36,723 bases of DNA from Chlorobium sp. Lineage in GTDB: Bacteria > Bacteroidota > Chlorobiia > Chlorobiales > Chlorobiaceae. Positions 17,077 through 26,979 of the stretch are shown piece by piece. Every line of letters begins with the position of its first letter. Within the stretch, counting starts at the first letter, position 1. The notes under the pieces were generated by a model that saw only the letters and a program-made list of their open reading frames with translations, ran no database searches and was not told the DNA's origin. Both the position numbers and the translations under genes were made by a program. The stretch spans positions 1 to 36,723 of the forward strand of contig SZYA01000063.1 of the NCBI GenBank assembly GCA_005843815.1, given 5' to 3'.

Positions 17077-17553
17077 ATGACACACTCTGCCACCACACCA
17101 ATGAGAGCAATTATCCTGTTCGACAGCAAAACGTCGGGCGGATCAACCGATAAACTCATCGATTCGATTGGTCGTAAACTTGCCGAATCGGGAGCTTATG
17201 TCGAAAAAGCAAAATGTAAAAGCACAGGAGATTACAGCTTTGTCAAAGATTTTGATGTCGTCATCATGGGTGCCCCGATTTACTATTTGATGGTATCCTC
17301 AGAACTGCTTGGCGCTCTGTTGCAAAGCAACCTGAAAAGCTCCCTTCAGAACAAAAAAATTGCACTTTTCCTCACCTGCGGCAGCCCTGAACTGATGGCC
17401 AACCTGCTCTACCTTCCACAATTGAAACTTAACCTGATCGGCAGCACCATTATCGCAGAAAAGATCTTCGCGCCGGATCAGCTTTCTGACCAATCCGTTA
17501 TTTCGCACTATGTCGATGAGCTGATTACAGCCTGCAAGAGAGGAGAAGAATAA
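17077..17553 (+). CDS. Flavodoxin-like protein
   Basis: The protein has 158 residues (150 if ATG 17101 is used). The first strand and loop MRAIILFDSKTSGGSTDKL fit an FMN-phosphate-binding loop of the flavodoxin fold, and FDVVIMGAPIYYLMVSSEL is the third strand with the flavin-side loop (VIMGAPIY is typical). KKIALFLTCGS is the fourth strand. It is probably a cytoplasmic FMN protein with an electron-transfer or protoporphyrinogen-oxidase-like role, but its partner is unknown. The gene stands alone between the gap terminator and malic enzyme. Confidence 0.65.
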   Translation: MTHSATTPMRAIILFDSKTSGGSTDKLIDSIGRKLAESGAYVEKAKCKSTGDYSFVKDFDVVIMGAPIYYLMVSSELLGALLQSNLKSSLQNKKIALFLTCGSPELMANLLYLPQLKLNLIGSTIIAEKIFAPDQLSDQSVISHYVDELITACKRGEE

Positions 17554-17580
17554 TCCGGCACCATGGGCAAGCCACCAAAT

Positions 17581-17616
17581 CCGGTTGCCGAGTAGCGAAA
17601 AGCGCGTATCGAGGCA
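17581..17616 (+). repeat. 36-bp dispersed palindromic repeat, copy C
   Basis: CCGGTTGCCGAGTAGCG, a short A-rich loop, CGCGTATCGAGGCA. It matches copy A most closely and lies 28 bp after the stop of the flavodoxin-like gene, a typical REP position. Confidence 0.75.
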
Positions 17617-17774
17617 CATTGTCATTAAGCTTTGACCAAATCGCTGACGTAATAATTTCAGCTATGGGATATGTGTCACCAGAAATCTTTTGCTTTTTCA
17701 CACTTATGAACTAAAAAAGCATATATTATGGCGTTCTTACATAACCTTGTCCTGTTGTAAAACCTTTTGGAATC

Positions 17775-17843
17775 ATGAACAATGTCCACCAGGGTATGCC
17801 GCCTGACAAGCTAATTTCATACCTTAACGATCAAGGTCGTTGA
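17775..17843 (+). CDS. Possible 22-residue leader peptide
   Basis: The ORF encodes MNNVHQGMPPDKLISYLNDQ plus two residues. It ends just upstream of the malic enzyme start. There is no convincing Shine-Dalgarno and I know of no family, so it may be chance. If translated it could be a leader. Confidence 0.15.
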   Translation: MNNVHQGMPPDKLISYLNDQGR

Positions 17844-17865
17844 CAAAAGCATCAGCATTACTTAC

Positions 17866-19068
17866 ATGGATTATTCAAAGCAGTCAATAGAATTACATCG
17901 CAGGACCCGTGGAAAAATTGAGATCAAATCAAAGGTTGAGGTCGCTACAAAAAATGACTTGTCACTGGCATATACGCCCGGAGTCGCTGCAGTCTGCCTG
18001 GAGATCGGCCTCGACAAGCAGCAATCCTACACCCTGACCAATCGGGGAAACCAGGTTGCTATCGTTTCCGATGGAACGGCCATTCTGGGACTCGGTGACC
18101 TTGGCCCCGAAGCAGCAATGCCTGTTATGGAGGGAAAGTCAATAATTTTCAAGGAATTTGCTGATATTGATGCTATTCCCCTCTGCATTAACTCCACCGA
18201 CGTGGAGGATATCATAAAATTCTGCAAAATGATTGAACCAAGTTTTGCCGGAATCAACCTTGAAGATATTTCAGCGCCAAGATGCTTTGAAATTTTTGAG
18301 CGTCTCGAAAATGAGCTCTCCATTCCTGTCTTTCACGACGACCAGGATGGCACCGCCATTGTAACGTTAGCCGCTATCATCAACGCCTGCCGCGTTACAG
18401 GTCGCGACCTGAAAGAGTTAGTTGTTGTTATTAACGGCGCTGGCGCTGCGGGTATCGCCATCGCACGCCTGCTGATTTATGCAAAGGTCAAGGAGGTCAT
18501 CCTGGTTGATACGCAGGGCGCAATCTATGATGGCCGCCCAGGCATGAACCCCATGAAACAAAAGATCGCTGAACTCAGCAACAAAGCGAAGCATAAGGGT
18601 GATTTGGAGAGTACGATGGTCGGCACAGATGTCTTTGTCGGCGTCTCTGTAGGCGATATCGTCACGACCGGGATGATTGAGGCCATGAACCCGTCACCGT
18701 TTATTTTTGCGATGGCCAACCCGACTCCCGAAATCATGCCCGATCTCGCCTATCAAGCTGGTGCAAGTGTGGTAGGCACAGGTCGATCGGATCTGCCGAA
18801 CCAGGTGAACAATGCCCTTGTCTTTCCTGGCCTCTTCAGGGGAATCTTGACAAGTGGTATTAAAAAAGTAACTGCGGAGATCAAAATGGCTGTAGCGGTC
18901 TCCATTGCCTACTCAATTGAACCAACCCGCGACAAGCTCATGCCAACCATGTTCAACAAGGATGTTGTACGCAATATCGTGAACGTGATTGCTCAAACGG
19001 TGAAGGGTGAACACTGTATCGGTGATGAGTGTGAGCTGGAAGAGATGCTGGCTGAAATTGTTGATTAA
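17866..19068 (+). CDS. Malic enzyme (NAD(P)-dependent, short form)
   Basis: This 400-residue cytoplasmic enzyme decarboxylates malate to pyruvate. Catalytic Y36 lies in AYTPGVA and K91 in EGKSIIFKEFA. The metal site is in NLEDISAPRCFEIFERL (E132, D133) and FHDDQDGTA (156-164). The nucleotide loop INGAGAAGIAIA (189-200) opens the Rossmann domain. The protein lacks the phosphotransacetylase-like tail of the long MaeB type, so its length is that of the short bacterial form. Cofactor preference cannot be read safely. In an anaerobic autotroph it would balance C4 acids and pyruvate. It converges on dnaJ with a shared hairpin between. Confidence 0.93.
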   Translation: MDYSKQSIELHRRTRGKIEIKSKVEVATKNDLSLAYTPGVAAVCLEIGLDKQQSYTLTNRGNQVAIVSDGTAILGLGDLGPEAAMPVMEGKSIIFKEFADIDAIPLCINSTDVEDIIKFCKMIEPSFAGINLEDISAPRCFEIFERLENELSIPVFHDDQDGTAIVTLAAIINACRVTGRDLKELVVVINGAGAAGIAIARLLIYAKVKEVILVDTQGAIYDGRPGMNPMKQKIAELSNKAKHKGDLESTMVGTDVFVGVSVGDIVTTGMIEAMNPSPFIFAMANPTPEIMPDLAYQAGASVVGTGRSDLPNQVNNALVFPGLFRGILTSGIKKVTAEIKMAVAVSIAYSIEPTRDKLMPTMFNKDVVRNIVNVIAQTVKGEHCIGDECELEEMLAEIVD

Positions 19069-19090
19069 CAGGTTACCCTCCCTATTTCAA

Positions 19091-19121
19091 AGAGAAGGCT
19101 GGCGATAAAACCGCCTTCTCT
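19091..19121. terminator. Bidirectional hairpin between malic enzyme and dnaJ
   Basis: AGAGAAGGC (19091-19099) pairs with GCCTTCTCT (19113-19121), and the stem extends by GG/CC with a bulge. It lies between convergent stops at 19068 and 19146. There is no long T run, so it is a moderate terminator candidate for both strands. Confidence 0.6.
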
Positions 19122-19145
19122 CTGTTATCATAAAATCATAAACCG

Positions 19146-20333
19146 TTAACTGAAGATACCACGAGCTTTTTCAAAAAAGCCTTTGGCCTCCTTGTCGTTA
19201 TGGGCTGTTGGTGAAAGCCCTGGAGATTTTTGGATATCCTTCAAAAGCTCCTTGTCGTGGTGCGAAATATCTTTCGGCACATAAACATTGACTTTGACAT
19301 ACTGGTCGCCCTTCCCCGTCCCCTTGAGATGGCCTATGCCAAGACCGGGAATCCTGAGCATGGTCTCCGGCTGTGTGGATGGAGGAATCGTGAGCTTGAC
19401 CGCCCCCTCCAGGGTCGGTACATCAACTTTCGTCCCAAGCACCAGATCGGCAAAACTGACCGCAAGCGCATAAACCACATCGTTGCCATTGCGCGAAAAG
19501 AGCTCATGCGGTATCTCCTCAAGCACAACAATCAGATTTCCTGCAGCGCCCCCTCTTGGACCAGCATTTCCCTGGGAACGAAGAGTGAGATAATTTCCAT
19601 CCTCAACACCGGAGGGAACCGTTATCTTGACCGTCACCTCACCAAGCTTGATACCCTCGCCATAACAGCTCGTGCACCGCTCCTTGATAGTCCTGCCTTC
19701 ACCACCACAGGTTGGACATGCCGCAATATTGACAAACTGACCAAACATTGTTTTGGACACCTGCCGCACCTCACCAGTTCCATGGCAAGTCTGGCAAGTC
19801 TCGGTTGCACCTGTTTTTGAACCGGTGCCATTACACACCGTACAGGTCACCTGTTTTTTAATCTTGAGGGTCTTCTCAACGCCCTTGGCAATCTCCTCAA
19901 GGGTCAATTTGAGACGGATTTTCAGATCGGTTCCAGGAATTCCCACGGGGGTACGACCCCTTCTTGCGCCGCCGCCACCAAAAGCATCTTCAAACCCGAA
20001 AGGTGAGCCCCCTCCCCTTCGATTACCGGAGAACATGTCACTGAATGCGCTGAAAATATCGTTGATATCGGCACCGCCTGCCTGCTGTCCTCCACCAGAG
20101 GCGGCTGACGAGCCAACACCTGCATGGCCAAACTGGTCGTAGCGACGTCGCTTGTCGTCATTACTCAACACCTCATAAGCCTCATTCACCTCCTTGAAGT
20201 GCTCCTCCGCATCCTTGTTGTCAGGATTTTTATCGGGATGAAACTGCAATGCCAGCTTCCTGTATGCCTTTTTGATTTCGTCCTTGGTTGCCGAGCGGCC
20301 AACACCAAGAACCTCATAGTACTCTTTCTTCAT
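19146..20333 (-). CDS. dnaJ: Chaperone protein DnaJ
   Basis: This full-length 395-residue type I J-protein stimulates DnaK ATPase and holds unfolded chains. The J domain (1-70) has HPD at 32-34. A long G/F- and GGG-rich linker spans about 72-128. The zinc region has four CXXCXGXG repeats ([32 protein letters not shown]; about 164-227). The C-terminal substrate-binding domains follow. It is the last gene of the prmC-hrcA-grpE-dnaJ run, 37 bp after grpE; dnaK is not in view. Co-transcription with hrcA points to heat-shock control. Confidence 0.97.
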   Translation of the reverse strand: MKKEYYEVLGVGRSATKDEIKKAYRKLALQFHPDKNPDNKDAEEHFKEVNEAYEVLSNDDKRRRYDQFGHAGVGSSAASGGGQQAGGADINDIFSAFSDMFSGNRRGGGSPFGFEDAFGGGGARRGRTPVGIPGTDLKIRLKLTLEEIAKGVEKTLKIKKQVTCTVCNGTGSKTGATETCQTCHGTGEVRQVSKTMFGQFVNIAACPTCGGEGRTIKERCTSCYGEGIKLGEVTVKITVPSGVEDGNYLTLRSQGNAGPRGGAAGNLIVVLEEIPHELFSRNGNDVVYALAVSFADLVLGTKVDVPTLEGAVKLTIPPSTQPETMLRIPGLGIGHLKGTGKGDQYVKVNVYVPKDISHHDKELLKDIQKSPGLSPTAHNDKEAKGFFEKARGIFS

Positions 20334-20370
20334 ATTTGGATATCAGTTCAATAGTATAAAAAGCTTCCTG

Positions 20371-20982
20371 CTACCTGGCAACAATCACCTTCGCGTGCCT
20401 GATAACTTTCTCCCCCAGCAGATAACCGGTCTGGTACTCTTCAATGATGGTCTCCGGCTCCACTTCCGGGTGATCAACCTGCGAAATAGCCTCATGAAAG
20501 TCCACATCAAGCTTGGCACCAAGTGACTCTATGGCACTAACCCCCTTTTCGGCAAACCATTTCTCAAGATTTTTCTTCACCAGCTCCACTCCCTCAATAT
20601 AGGGGCGGGCTTCACTGGAGAGCTCCAAATTTCCGGGGACATGTTGCAGAAGCCGCTTGATATCATCAACAACCGGAAGCAGCTCCCGGATGATATTTTC
20701 AAGAGATCTAGATGATGCCATCATTGCCTCACGCTCTTTCTGCCGACGAAAATTTTCAAAATCTGCTGCTCTGCGCAGCACCTCGTCACGAAACTTGGTA
20801 ACCAGCTCCTTCTGCTCCTCCAGCTCAGCCTGGAGCTCGGCAATTCTGGCCTGAGCCGGATCCACTGCCGGTGATGGGTTGCCTTGAGACAACTCCCCTT
20901 CCAGCGCCGTCATATCAAGAAGATCACCCATATCGAAAACTTCCTCCTGATGCTCCTCTGCTTTCTTTGTCATAACATTCAT
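20371..20982 (-). CDS. grpE: GrpE nucleotide-exchange factor
   Basis: About 203 residues; it releases ADP from DnaK. The acidic N-terminus is followed by a long coiled coil ([18 protein letters not shown], then [19 protein letters not shown]) and the C-terminal beta domain ([27 protein letters not shown]). I take ATG 20982 (MNVMTKK), 7 bp after the hrcA stop; ATG 20973 is also possible. The longer frame starting at 21060 overlaps hrcA and has no GrpE-like content, so I reject it. The tight spacing implies co-translation with hrcA. Confidence 0.94.
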   Translation of the reverse strand: MNVMTKKAEEHQEEVFDMGDLLDMTALEGELSQGNPSPAVDPAQARIAELQAELEEQKELVTKFRDEVLRRAADFENFRRQKEREAMMASSRSLENIIRELLPVVDDIKRLLQHVPGNLELSSEARPYIEGVELVKKNLEKWFAEKGVSAIESLGAKLDVDFHEAISQVDHPEVEPETIIEEYQTGYLLGEKVIRHAKVIVAR

Positions 20983-20989
20983 TACTTTA

Positions 20990-22042
20990 TTAGTTAACAC
21001 CCGACAGGGTCGAAGAAAGGCTGTCCGCCATATAGTTGAGAACACGGACTGCATATTCATAATCCATTCTTTTAGGCCCGAGAATTCCCACTTTTCCTAC
21101 CATATTGCCAACATAATAGGGAGCAGAAACAATCGTCAGACCCTCTGCATGACGTTCGCAGTTCTCCTTTCCTATACTGATGGTAATATCCATTCGCGAC
21201 GGGCCACTGTTTTCAACAAGCTTTGCAACACTGAACTTGTCCTCAATCATGGTAATCAGCTCTCGTACCTTGTCAGGCTGCTTGAACTCCGGCTGATCAA
21301 CAATATACTCTGTGCCGGATATATAGAGCCGTTCAAAAAGCGGAGTCTCATCGAAAAGAGTTCCGGCTGAAGCTATAATAAGATTTTTCAGAGCACTGTC
21401 GCAGCCACAGTCTGAAAGACGCTGGCCAATCGAACGGCGAATTTCGGCAAGGGTCAATCCCGAAAGCCGCTGGTTCAGCACATCAACAACCTCATCCAGC
21501 GTCTGACGGGAGACCTCTACGTCGAGCTCCATGACAATGGTCTTGACAAACAACGACTGAATAGAGAGAATAACCATCATCCTTGTTGAGCTCAGCAAGA
21601 CCAGATCAAGCTTCTCAAAAATAGCATTGGAGAGTGTCGGCGAGAGCACAACGCTGAGTTGGCGTGAAATGGTGCCAAGCACCTTCACGGCCGAGAGAAG
21701 GACATCGGAGGAGGTGCCTTTGCGATCGATACTGATTTGACCAACATTCTCCTCGATTTTCTTTTTCTCCCTTTCGTCAAGAGACTGAAAGGTCATAATC
21801 AGGTCAACATAGTAGCGATACCCTTTATCGGTCGGAACTCTGCCCGCTGAGGTATGGGGTTGACTGATATAGCCCTTGTGTTCAAGTTCCGCCATAACGT
21901 TGCGGATCGTGGCATCTGAAAAACCAAGATTATAATTCTGGCCAATATACCTTGAACCCACCGGAGCGGCTGTCACAAGGTACGACTGGATAATGATACC
22001 CAGCACCTGACGCTCCCTTATATTGAGTTCACGAGATTCCAT
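20990..22042 (-). CDS. hrcA: Heat-inducible transcription repressor HrcA
   Basis: A 350-residue repressor that binds CIRCE elements and depends on GroEL for activity. The N-terminal winged helix ([15 protein letters not shown]..., about 1-80, with [10 protein letters not shown] and [18 protein letters not shown]) is followed by the GAF-like dimer and insert domains; [11 protein letters not shown]-like and [22 protein letters not shown] are near the C-terminus. The start is ATG 22042, because the 29 residues upstream in frame ([10 protein letters not shown]...) are not part of the family. I saw no CIRCE (TTAGCACTC-N9-GAGTGCTAA) in the 133 bp before it, so it may not repress itself here. Confidence 0.95.
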   Translation of the reverse strand: MESRELNIRERQVLGIIIQSYLVTAAPVGSRYIGQNYNLGFSDATIRNVMAELEHKGYISQPHTSAGRVPTDKGYRYYVDLIMTFQSLDEREKKKIEENVGQISIDRKGTSSDVLLSAVKVLGTISRQLSVVLSPTLSNAIFEKLDLVLLSSTRMMVILSIQSLFVKTIVMELDVEVSRQTLDEVVDVLNQRLSGLTLAEIRRSIGQRLSDCGCDSALKNLIIASAGTLFDETPLFERLYISGTEYIVDQPEFKQPDKVRELITMIEDKFSVAKLVENSGPSRMDITISIGKENCERHAEGLTIVSAPYYVGNMVGKVGILGPKRMDYEYAVRVLNYMADSLSSTLSGVN

Positions 22043-22175
22043 CAACGTACAAACCTGAACATAGTGACAATAAACAGTGATGAATGTAAGAAAATCAATC
22101 GCTTTTACACCTTTTAAACAATACAACAATAAAACGCATTAATACCATTCTCACAAGAAAAACGGTACGCCCTTC

Positions 22176-23066
22176 TCACCCGCGAGTACCCGATATAATT
22201 CTGTCAATCGCCGAATAATCCTTCAAAACCTTTATTTCCTTAAACCCTTGAACAGCCATAAACCCCGACACCTCGGCGGCACCATCAGCATGCAGTTCAA
22301 ACATGAGCGCTCCTCCCGAAACAAGAAGTGATGGGGCCAATGATGCAATCGCCCGGTAACACTCGCTCCCCTGGGGGGTGGTGAGCGCCACTTCCGGTTC
22401 AAACTGTCGCACCTCCCGCTGAAGCCCCTCCCATTCAGCACGTGGAATATAGGGCGGATTGGAGATAATCAGCTCATAAGGTGCTGCTGGCAATTTGGCC
22501 GTAAAATAAGGTTCAAAAAGATCAGCCTGGATGAACGTCACCTGCGACAAAACTCCATGCCTTTCAGCATTGATCCGGGCAACAGCAAGGGCATCGGGCG
22601 AACAGTCAACAGCAACCACACGGAGCGACGGGCAGAGCTTCGCCATAGTCACGGCAATGCAGCCACTTCCTGTCCCGATATCAAGCACCGTCGCCGTTAC
22701 ATTACCTCCGCGGGCTGTCATGCCAAGAGATTCAAGGGCATGCTCTACCAGCAGTTCAGTCTCCGGACGAGGAATGAGCACCCGCTCATCCACCAAAAAT
22801 TGCAATCCAAAAAAAAACTGTTCCCCGATAATATACTGTACCGGACACCCCTCCAGCCTCTGGCGACAAAGGCTTCTGAATCGGTCGAGCTCTTCCCCGG
22901 AGACGGGGCAATCATGATGCAGGTAGAGCTGAAGCCTGCTCCGGGAGAGAACATACCCAAGAAGGAGCTCGGAACTGATTCGAGGCTCATCAACCTGTTT
23001 TGAGACAAAATAATCTGTCGTTGCCTTGAGCAGATCAACAACATGCCACTCCTTCAGCTCTCCCAT
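22176..23066 (-). CDS. prmC: Peptide chain release factor N5-glutamine methyltransferase
   Basis: This 296-residue enzyme methylates the GGQ glutamine of release factors RF1/RF2 using SAM. The N-terminal helical domain (about 1-85) is followed by LIPRPETELLVE (97-108), the SAM loop VLDIGTGSGCIAV (127-139) and the catalytic NPPY at 203-206 in ISNPPYIPRAEW. Length is standard. GGAGAGG lies just before the ATG. It stands first in the minus-strand run to hrcA; the 133-bp spacing leaves room for an independent hrcA promoter. Confidence 0.95.
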   Translation of the reverse strand: MGELKEWHVVDLLKATTDYFVSKQVDEPRISSELLLGYVLSRSRLQLYLHHDCPVSGEELDRFRSLCRQRLEGCPVQYIIGEQFFFGLQFLVDERVLIPRPETELLVEHALESLGMTARGGNVTATVLDIGTGSGCIAVTMAKLCPSLRVVAVDCSPDALAVARINAERHGVLSQVTFIQADLFEPYFTAKLPAAPYELIISNPPYIPRAEWEGLQREVRQFEPEVALTTPQGSECYRAIASLAPSLLVSGGALMFELHADGAAEVSGFMAVQGFKEIKVLKDYSAIDRIISGTRG

Positions 23067-23255
23067 CCCTCTCCGTTACACAAAAAAATTATACCACAGG
23101 CATCCAGCACAACAAATTGCCCGGCAAAATTTGGTAATATACATCCGATAAACCATTTTTTAAAAGATCATGGACAAGTTACCCGGCAAAGAGTACATTC
23201 CCCTGTAGAGACAAGACTCTGGCGAACGCTCAACAATTACTGACAACCTCTATAC

Positions 23256-24008
23256 ATGACATCTCCAATGAACAAAGTGCTGCTCACTCTTTTTTTGCTG
23301 CTTATCGCTCTCAGCGGTGGGCACACAGCCTCAGCCGCATCAAAATTTACCGGAACCATGGATATGGCCCTTACCATGCCAAACGGCTCCGCCACCGTCA
23401 CCTATTTTTTCGCTGAAAAAACACAGCGCATGGATATGGTCATGCAGATTGAAAAGATACCCGATCCACTCAAAACAACGGTCATAACAAAAGCTGCCCA
23501 GCCAGATATCGCCTGTATCATCAACCATCAGGAGAAAAATTATTCCATCATCAACCTGAGAACTGCTGCCGAAAATGCCCTGCTGCTTGATTTTGACAGT
23601 AACTACACCGTTGCCCGGGCTGGCCGGCAAACCATCAAAGGGTACACCTGCGAACACATTATTGTGACCAGCAGCACCGAAAGACTTGAACTCTGGGTGA
23701 CCCGCGATCTGGGAAATTTCTCCACCTTCAGCATTCTGCAGACACAGAATCCACGCCTCTCCAACACGCAACTTGCCAGGGCACTCAGCGCTGCAGGCAT
23801 TGAGGGGTTCCCCGTCAAGCTTGTACAGCATAACAATAATCATCCCTACGTCATGGAACTCACCCGTATCTCGGAAAAGAAAGTTCCCCCATCGCTCTTT
23901 ATCGTGCCTGCAGGGTACCAGAAAGTAACAAACGACCAGAAACCTCTCGGAAGCCAGCAGAAGGAGCATCTGAAAAGCCTGATGGAGAAGATGAAAAAGT
24001 TTGAGTAG
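23256..24008 (+). CDS. Exported DUF4412-type protein
   Basis: The precursor has 250 residues. A signal peptide spans about 1-28 (KVLLTLFLLLIALSGGHTASA). The rest looks periplasmic: SKFTGTMDMALTMPNG, FFAEKTQRMDMVMQIE, an internal IKGYTCEHIIV and LELWVTRDLG. This pattern (beta-rich, GYTCEHI then a WVT strand) fits the DUF4412/LolA-like exported family. Function is unknown. The start may be ATG 23268. It is divergent from prmC across a 189-bp gap. Confidence 0.7.
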   Translation: MTSPMNKVLLTLFLLLIALSGGHTASAASKFTGTMDMALTMPNGSATVTYFFAEKTQRMDMVMQIEKIPDPLKTTVITKAAQPDIACIINHQEKNYSIINLRTAAENALLLDFDSNYTVARAGRQTIKGYTCEHIIVTSSTERLELWVTRDLGNFSTFSILQTQNPRLSNTQLARALSAAGIEGFPVKLVQHNNNHPYVMELTRISEKKVPPSLFIVPAGYQKVTNDQKPLGSQQKEHLKSLMEKMKKFE

Positions 24009-24011
24009 TGG

Positions 24012-24251
24012 ATGATGGGGGTGCTGACGAAGTACGAGCGTTGCCCAGAAGCAACAGACCTTGAGATATACCACCATTCGATGTCTATTGAAGCGATTAT
24101 TTATTACGGAGAGGATTACATACGCTTTGCTACAGCCATGGCACTCAATGCCATTCTCGTCACGCGAGATAGAGCGTTGAGTCGAGTCACGGTCGATCAC
24201 TGCAGTCCCAACATTCCCCATGCAAGAGTGAAGTGTATGAATCCTGATTAA
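24012..24251 (+). pseudogene. Remnant of a PIN-domain (VapC-like) toxin
   Basis: The 79-codon ORF holds RFATAMALNAILVTRDRALSRV, which is the last helix and strand of a VapC-type PIN nuclease (usually a ...ATALALNAILVTRD...FSRV pattern). The catalytic acidic residues of the N-terminal half are not present and no antitoxin gene is adjacent. It starts 3 bp after the DUF4412 stop. It is most likely a decayed toxin-antitoxin fragment; it could be a small unrelated gene. Confidence 0.4.
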
Positions 24252-24421
24252 CCGGAGGGTCGCTTTGGTTCCTTGCAATCAGGGTTTTGCTGCTTAAACA
24301 TCAATTCTGAATATGATAGAAGTAACTATAGTGGACCAGAGCAAGGGGGGCTGTGAAGAGTCAGAGCGCATCGTCACAATCATTTGTCTCTGGATTTCAT
24401 GATACGCTGGGTGATTCTTTA

Positions 24422-24450
24422 TTGTCAATCATTCATCACTGTTGTATTTT
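24422..24450 (+). promoter_or_regulatory. Candidate promoter of the lipoprotein gene
   Basis: TTGTCA (24422-24427) and TATTTT (24445-24450) are separated by 17 bp, 50 bp before the lipoprotein ATG. This is a pattern match only. Confidence 0.3.
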
Positions 24451-24499
24451 GCGATTCCAGATCGGTATTGTCACAGAAAGAACAAAACAAGGCACCCCA

Positions 24500-25240
24500 A
24501 TGAAGAAAACCCGATTTTTTCAGGCAAAGAGGCTCACTCTTTTTCTGCTTCTCTCCTGCCTTTTTTCAGCCTGTGCCCTCCAGAGCCCGGCGCTTTATCA
24601 GGCTGACCTGCAGAAGGCCTATCACAGCGCCATCTTTGATGCCGCAACAGCCGATCCTGCGGAGATATCGAACACTCTTGTTGCCATTGTGCCCTCAAAC
24701 GACAACCTGGTGTGGAAGAGCCGTAATGATGCCAAAAATGCCATGCTGTTGGTTGTCACCTGGACAAACTATGATGGTTATGATAATAAAATTGGACAAT
24801 CTGTCGAGCTATCGAGAGAGATTTGGGTAACGACCGCACCGGAAGTGAAGAATTTTTGTAAAAAAACGAATGGCAACCGAGCGCTGCGACTGGAACAGCT
24901 TTTGGGGCTCCCTGCCAATGCCGGAAAAACAAAGTTTGTGGAGATGTGGGTAAAGCCGGGCGATCTCTTCAGGCCAAGTGCAGATCCGGAGATTAGTGAC
25001 AGTGAGGCAGAGACAGAGTTTCGAACAGCCAATAAATTTGTGATGGTGAGCGATGACTATGCCAAATGGTACAATGAGTTGAAGATGAAATCTTATGGCT
25101 CCAATGGATATCCATGGACCAGACTGGGTTATACATACGACTGGGGAGATAACCGTCGTCACATCGGATTAAGTGAATTTGTTATTATGCCAGGCGCTAC
25201 AGTTGAAATTCATTCCATTTCATCTACAGCAGATTATTAA
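24500..25240 (+). CDS. Predicted outer-membrane lipoprotein, unknown function
   Basis: A 246-residue protein starting MKKTRFFQAKRLTLFLLL, with a lipobox-like FSAC at residues 22-25 (C20 is a weaker alternative). The mature part contains SRNDAKNAMLLVVTW, WVTTAPEVKNFC and a Tyr/Trp-rich C-terminus (YPWTRLGYTYDWGDN) ending in a beta strand. I recognise no family with confidence. ATG 24500 is chosen over the longer frame from 24353, whose extra residues lack signal-peptide character. Localisation is inferred from the signal only. Confidence 0.75.
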   Translation: MKKTRFFQAKRLTLFLLLSCLFSACALQSPALYQADLQKAYHSAIFDAATADPAEISNTLVAIVPSNDNLVWKSRNDAKNAMLLVVTWTNYDGYDNKIGQSVELSREIWVTTAPEVKNFCKKTNGNRALRLEQLLGLPANAGKTKFVEMWVKPGDLFRPSADPEISDSEAETEFRTANKFVMVSDDYAKWYNELKMKSYGSNGYPWTRLGYTYDWGDNRRHIGLSEFVIMPGATVEIHSISSTADY

Positions 25241-25497
25241 GCGATTCAAACTGCGTCAACTGTTCATAACGATATCTCCCGATGAAAAAAAGTCCACCGC
25301 AAAGCATCATCATCGTATTACTGAAAATTGCTCCTTCGCACTGCTGCCCCGTGCTTTTTTTGCCTCCATGAACCAGCTTTTTTGTATGTTCACCGACAGG
25401 TATTTCTGCTCATCTTGATCTTTGTACGAACATAAGGGCTATAACCCGTCATGATCCAGAACTCTCTTCTTAACACCTTCTAAATTATACAGGTAAC

Positions 25498-26943
25498 GTG
25501 GCTGAAAAAATAACTTCACGAAGCGAGGACTACTCCCAGTGGTATATTGATCTCGTGCGATCGGCTAAACTGGCCGACTATGCCGATGTCAAGGGGTGTA
25601 TGGTCATACGTCCAAACGGCTATGCAATATGGGAAAAGATGCAGGCCGCCCTTGACCGGATGTTCAAGGAGACGGGGCACGTCAACGCCTACTTTCCGCT
25701 CTTTATTCCCGAAAGTTTTATCGCAAAAGAGGCTCAACATATTGAGGGATTTGCACCGGAGTGCGCTGTGGTCACCCACGGTGGAGGCCAGGAGCTTACC
25801 GAAAAGCTCTATGTCCGCCCGACCTCTGAGACCATTATCTGGTCATCCTATAAAAAGTGGATCCAGTCTTATCGGGATCTTCCCATACTGATCAACCAGT
25901 GGGCCAATGTGGTGCGTTGGGAGATGAGAACCCGTCTCTTTTTGAGAACCACGGAGTTTCTCTGGCAGGAGGGTCATACGGCCCATGAAACCCCTGAAGA
26001 GTCGCAGGAGGAGGTGCTTCGCATGATCAATGTCTACAAGAGCTTCGCTGAAGAGTATATGGCAATGCCGGTCATTATGGGGAAAAAAAGCGACAGTGAA
26101 AAGTTTGCCGGAGCTGTTGAAACCTACTGCATTGAAGCGATGATGCAGGATACCAAAGCGCTGCAGGCTGGCACCTCCCACAACCTCGGCCAGAATTTTG
26201 CCAAGGCGTTCGACTGCCAGTTCCAGACAAAAGAGAGCACCCTCGAATACGTCTGGGCTACAAGCTGGGGGGTATCGACCAGGCTGATTGGTGCCCTCAT
26301 CATGGCTCACTCGGACGATCGCGGGCTGGTTCTTCCACCAAAACTTGCCACCCGTCAGGTGGTGATCATCCCTATTCTCAAGGGAGACAAAACCGCAGTC
26401 ATTGCAAAGGCCAATGCCATTGCCGATACGCTGAACAACGGTGGCATCTCAGCCTTTGTTGACAGCAGCGAACAGAACTCTCCCGGCTGGAAGTTTGCCG
26501 AATATGAGCTGCAGGGCATTCCAATCCGTATAGAAATAGGCCCGAGAGATATCCAGAACAGCATCTGCATTGCTGCACGCCGCGATACCTTTGAGAAAAC
26601 TGAGGTTGCGCTTGACGATTTACTGGCTGTTCATATCAGCGAGATCCTTAACGACATCCAGCAGAGCATGTTCGACAAAGCCTTGCGGTTCCGCAATGAC
26701 AACACTTATGAAGTTCAAAATTATGAGGAGTTCAAGAGCGCTGTTGAGAAGGGATTTGTGATCGCCCACTGGGATGGAACAGCAGAGAGTGAGGCAAAAA
26801 TCAAGGAGGAGACCAAAGCCACCATCAGGGTTCTGCCCCAGGAGGATGACTATATCGCGCAGTATCGCATTGATGAACCCGGCACCTGTATCTATTCAGG
26901 AAAACCCGCTGCCCGTAAAGTGGTGTTTGCAAAAGCCTATTGA
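25498..26943 (+). CDS. proS: Prolyl-tRNA synthetase (short, archaeal/eukaryotic type)
   Basis: This 481-residue class II synthetase charges tRNA-Pro. Motif 2 region: [20 protein letters not shown], about 138-157. [14 protein letters not shown] (225-238) and motif 3, [20 protein letters not shown] (255-274), complete the active site. An anticodon-binding domain and the C-terminal zinc-like domain of the archaeal type follow, ending VVFAKAY. It lacks the INS editing domain of the long bacterial form. The start is GTG 25498 with AGGTAAC before it. Confidence 0.96.
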   Translation: MAEKITSRSEDYSQWYIDLVRSAKLADYADVKGCMVIRPNGYAIWEKMQAALDRMFKETGHVNAYFPLFIPESFIAKEAQHIEGFAPECAVVTHGGGQELTEKLYVRPTSETIIWSSYKKWIQSYRDLPILINQWANVVRWEMRTRLFLRTTEFLWQEGHTAHETPEESQEEVLRMINVYKSFAEEYMAMPVIMGKKSDSEKFAGAVETYCIEAMMQDTKALQAGTSHNLGQNFAKAFDCQFQTKESTLEYVWATSWGVSTRLIGALIMAHSDDRGLVLPPKLATRQVVIIPILKGDKTAVIAKANAIADTLNNGGISAFVDSSEQNSPGWKFAEYELQGIPIRIEIGPRDIQNSICIAARRDTFEKTEVALDDLLAVHISEILNDIQQSMFDKALRFRNDNTYEVQNYEEFKSAVEKGFVIAHWDGTAESEAKIKEETKATIRVLPQEDDYIAQYRIDEPGTCIYSGKPAARKVVFAKAY

Positions 26944-26952
26944 CAGAAAAAC

Positions 26953-26979
26953 GCAGGGGCGTATTGGAAACGCCCCTGC
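26953..26979. terminator. Hairpin between convergent proS and peroxiredoxin
   Basis: GCAGGGGCGT (26953-26962) and ACGCCCCTGC (26970-26979) form a perfect 10-bp stem with a 7-base loop, 10 bp after the proS stop. The minus-strand side is followed by GTTTTTCTGT, so it may terminate both genes. Confidence 0.75.

Larger units (their letters stand above)
17554..17865. other. Gap between flavodoxin-like gene and malic enzyme
   Basis: This 312-bp stretch contains repeat copy C (17581-17616), an AT-rich TATATTAT near 17720, and a 22-codon ORF (17775-17843) ending 22 bp before the malic enzyme ATG. No other gene is seen. Confidence 0.7.

Noticed and set aside
17840-17845. TTGACA just before malic enzyme as a -35 box
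   Set aside because: A -10 at normal spacing would fall on or after the start codon.
20983-21060. Extended grpE start inside hrcA
   Set aside because: It overlaps the hrcA coding region and adds no GrpE-like residues.
22043-22129. Extended hrcA start
   Set aside because: The extra 29 residues are not HrcA-like; [12 protein letters not shown] is the family start.
23340-24278. A 312-codon minus-strand ORF opposite the DUF4412 gene
   Set aside because: The plus frame has a signal peptide and a family-like pattern; the minus frame is a shadow rich in His, Cys and Gly.
25241-25497. Small ORF (MKKSPPQSIIIVLLK...) before proS
   Set aside because: 29 codons, no ribosome site and no recognisable content. 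I see nothing supported in this 257-bp gap.
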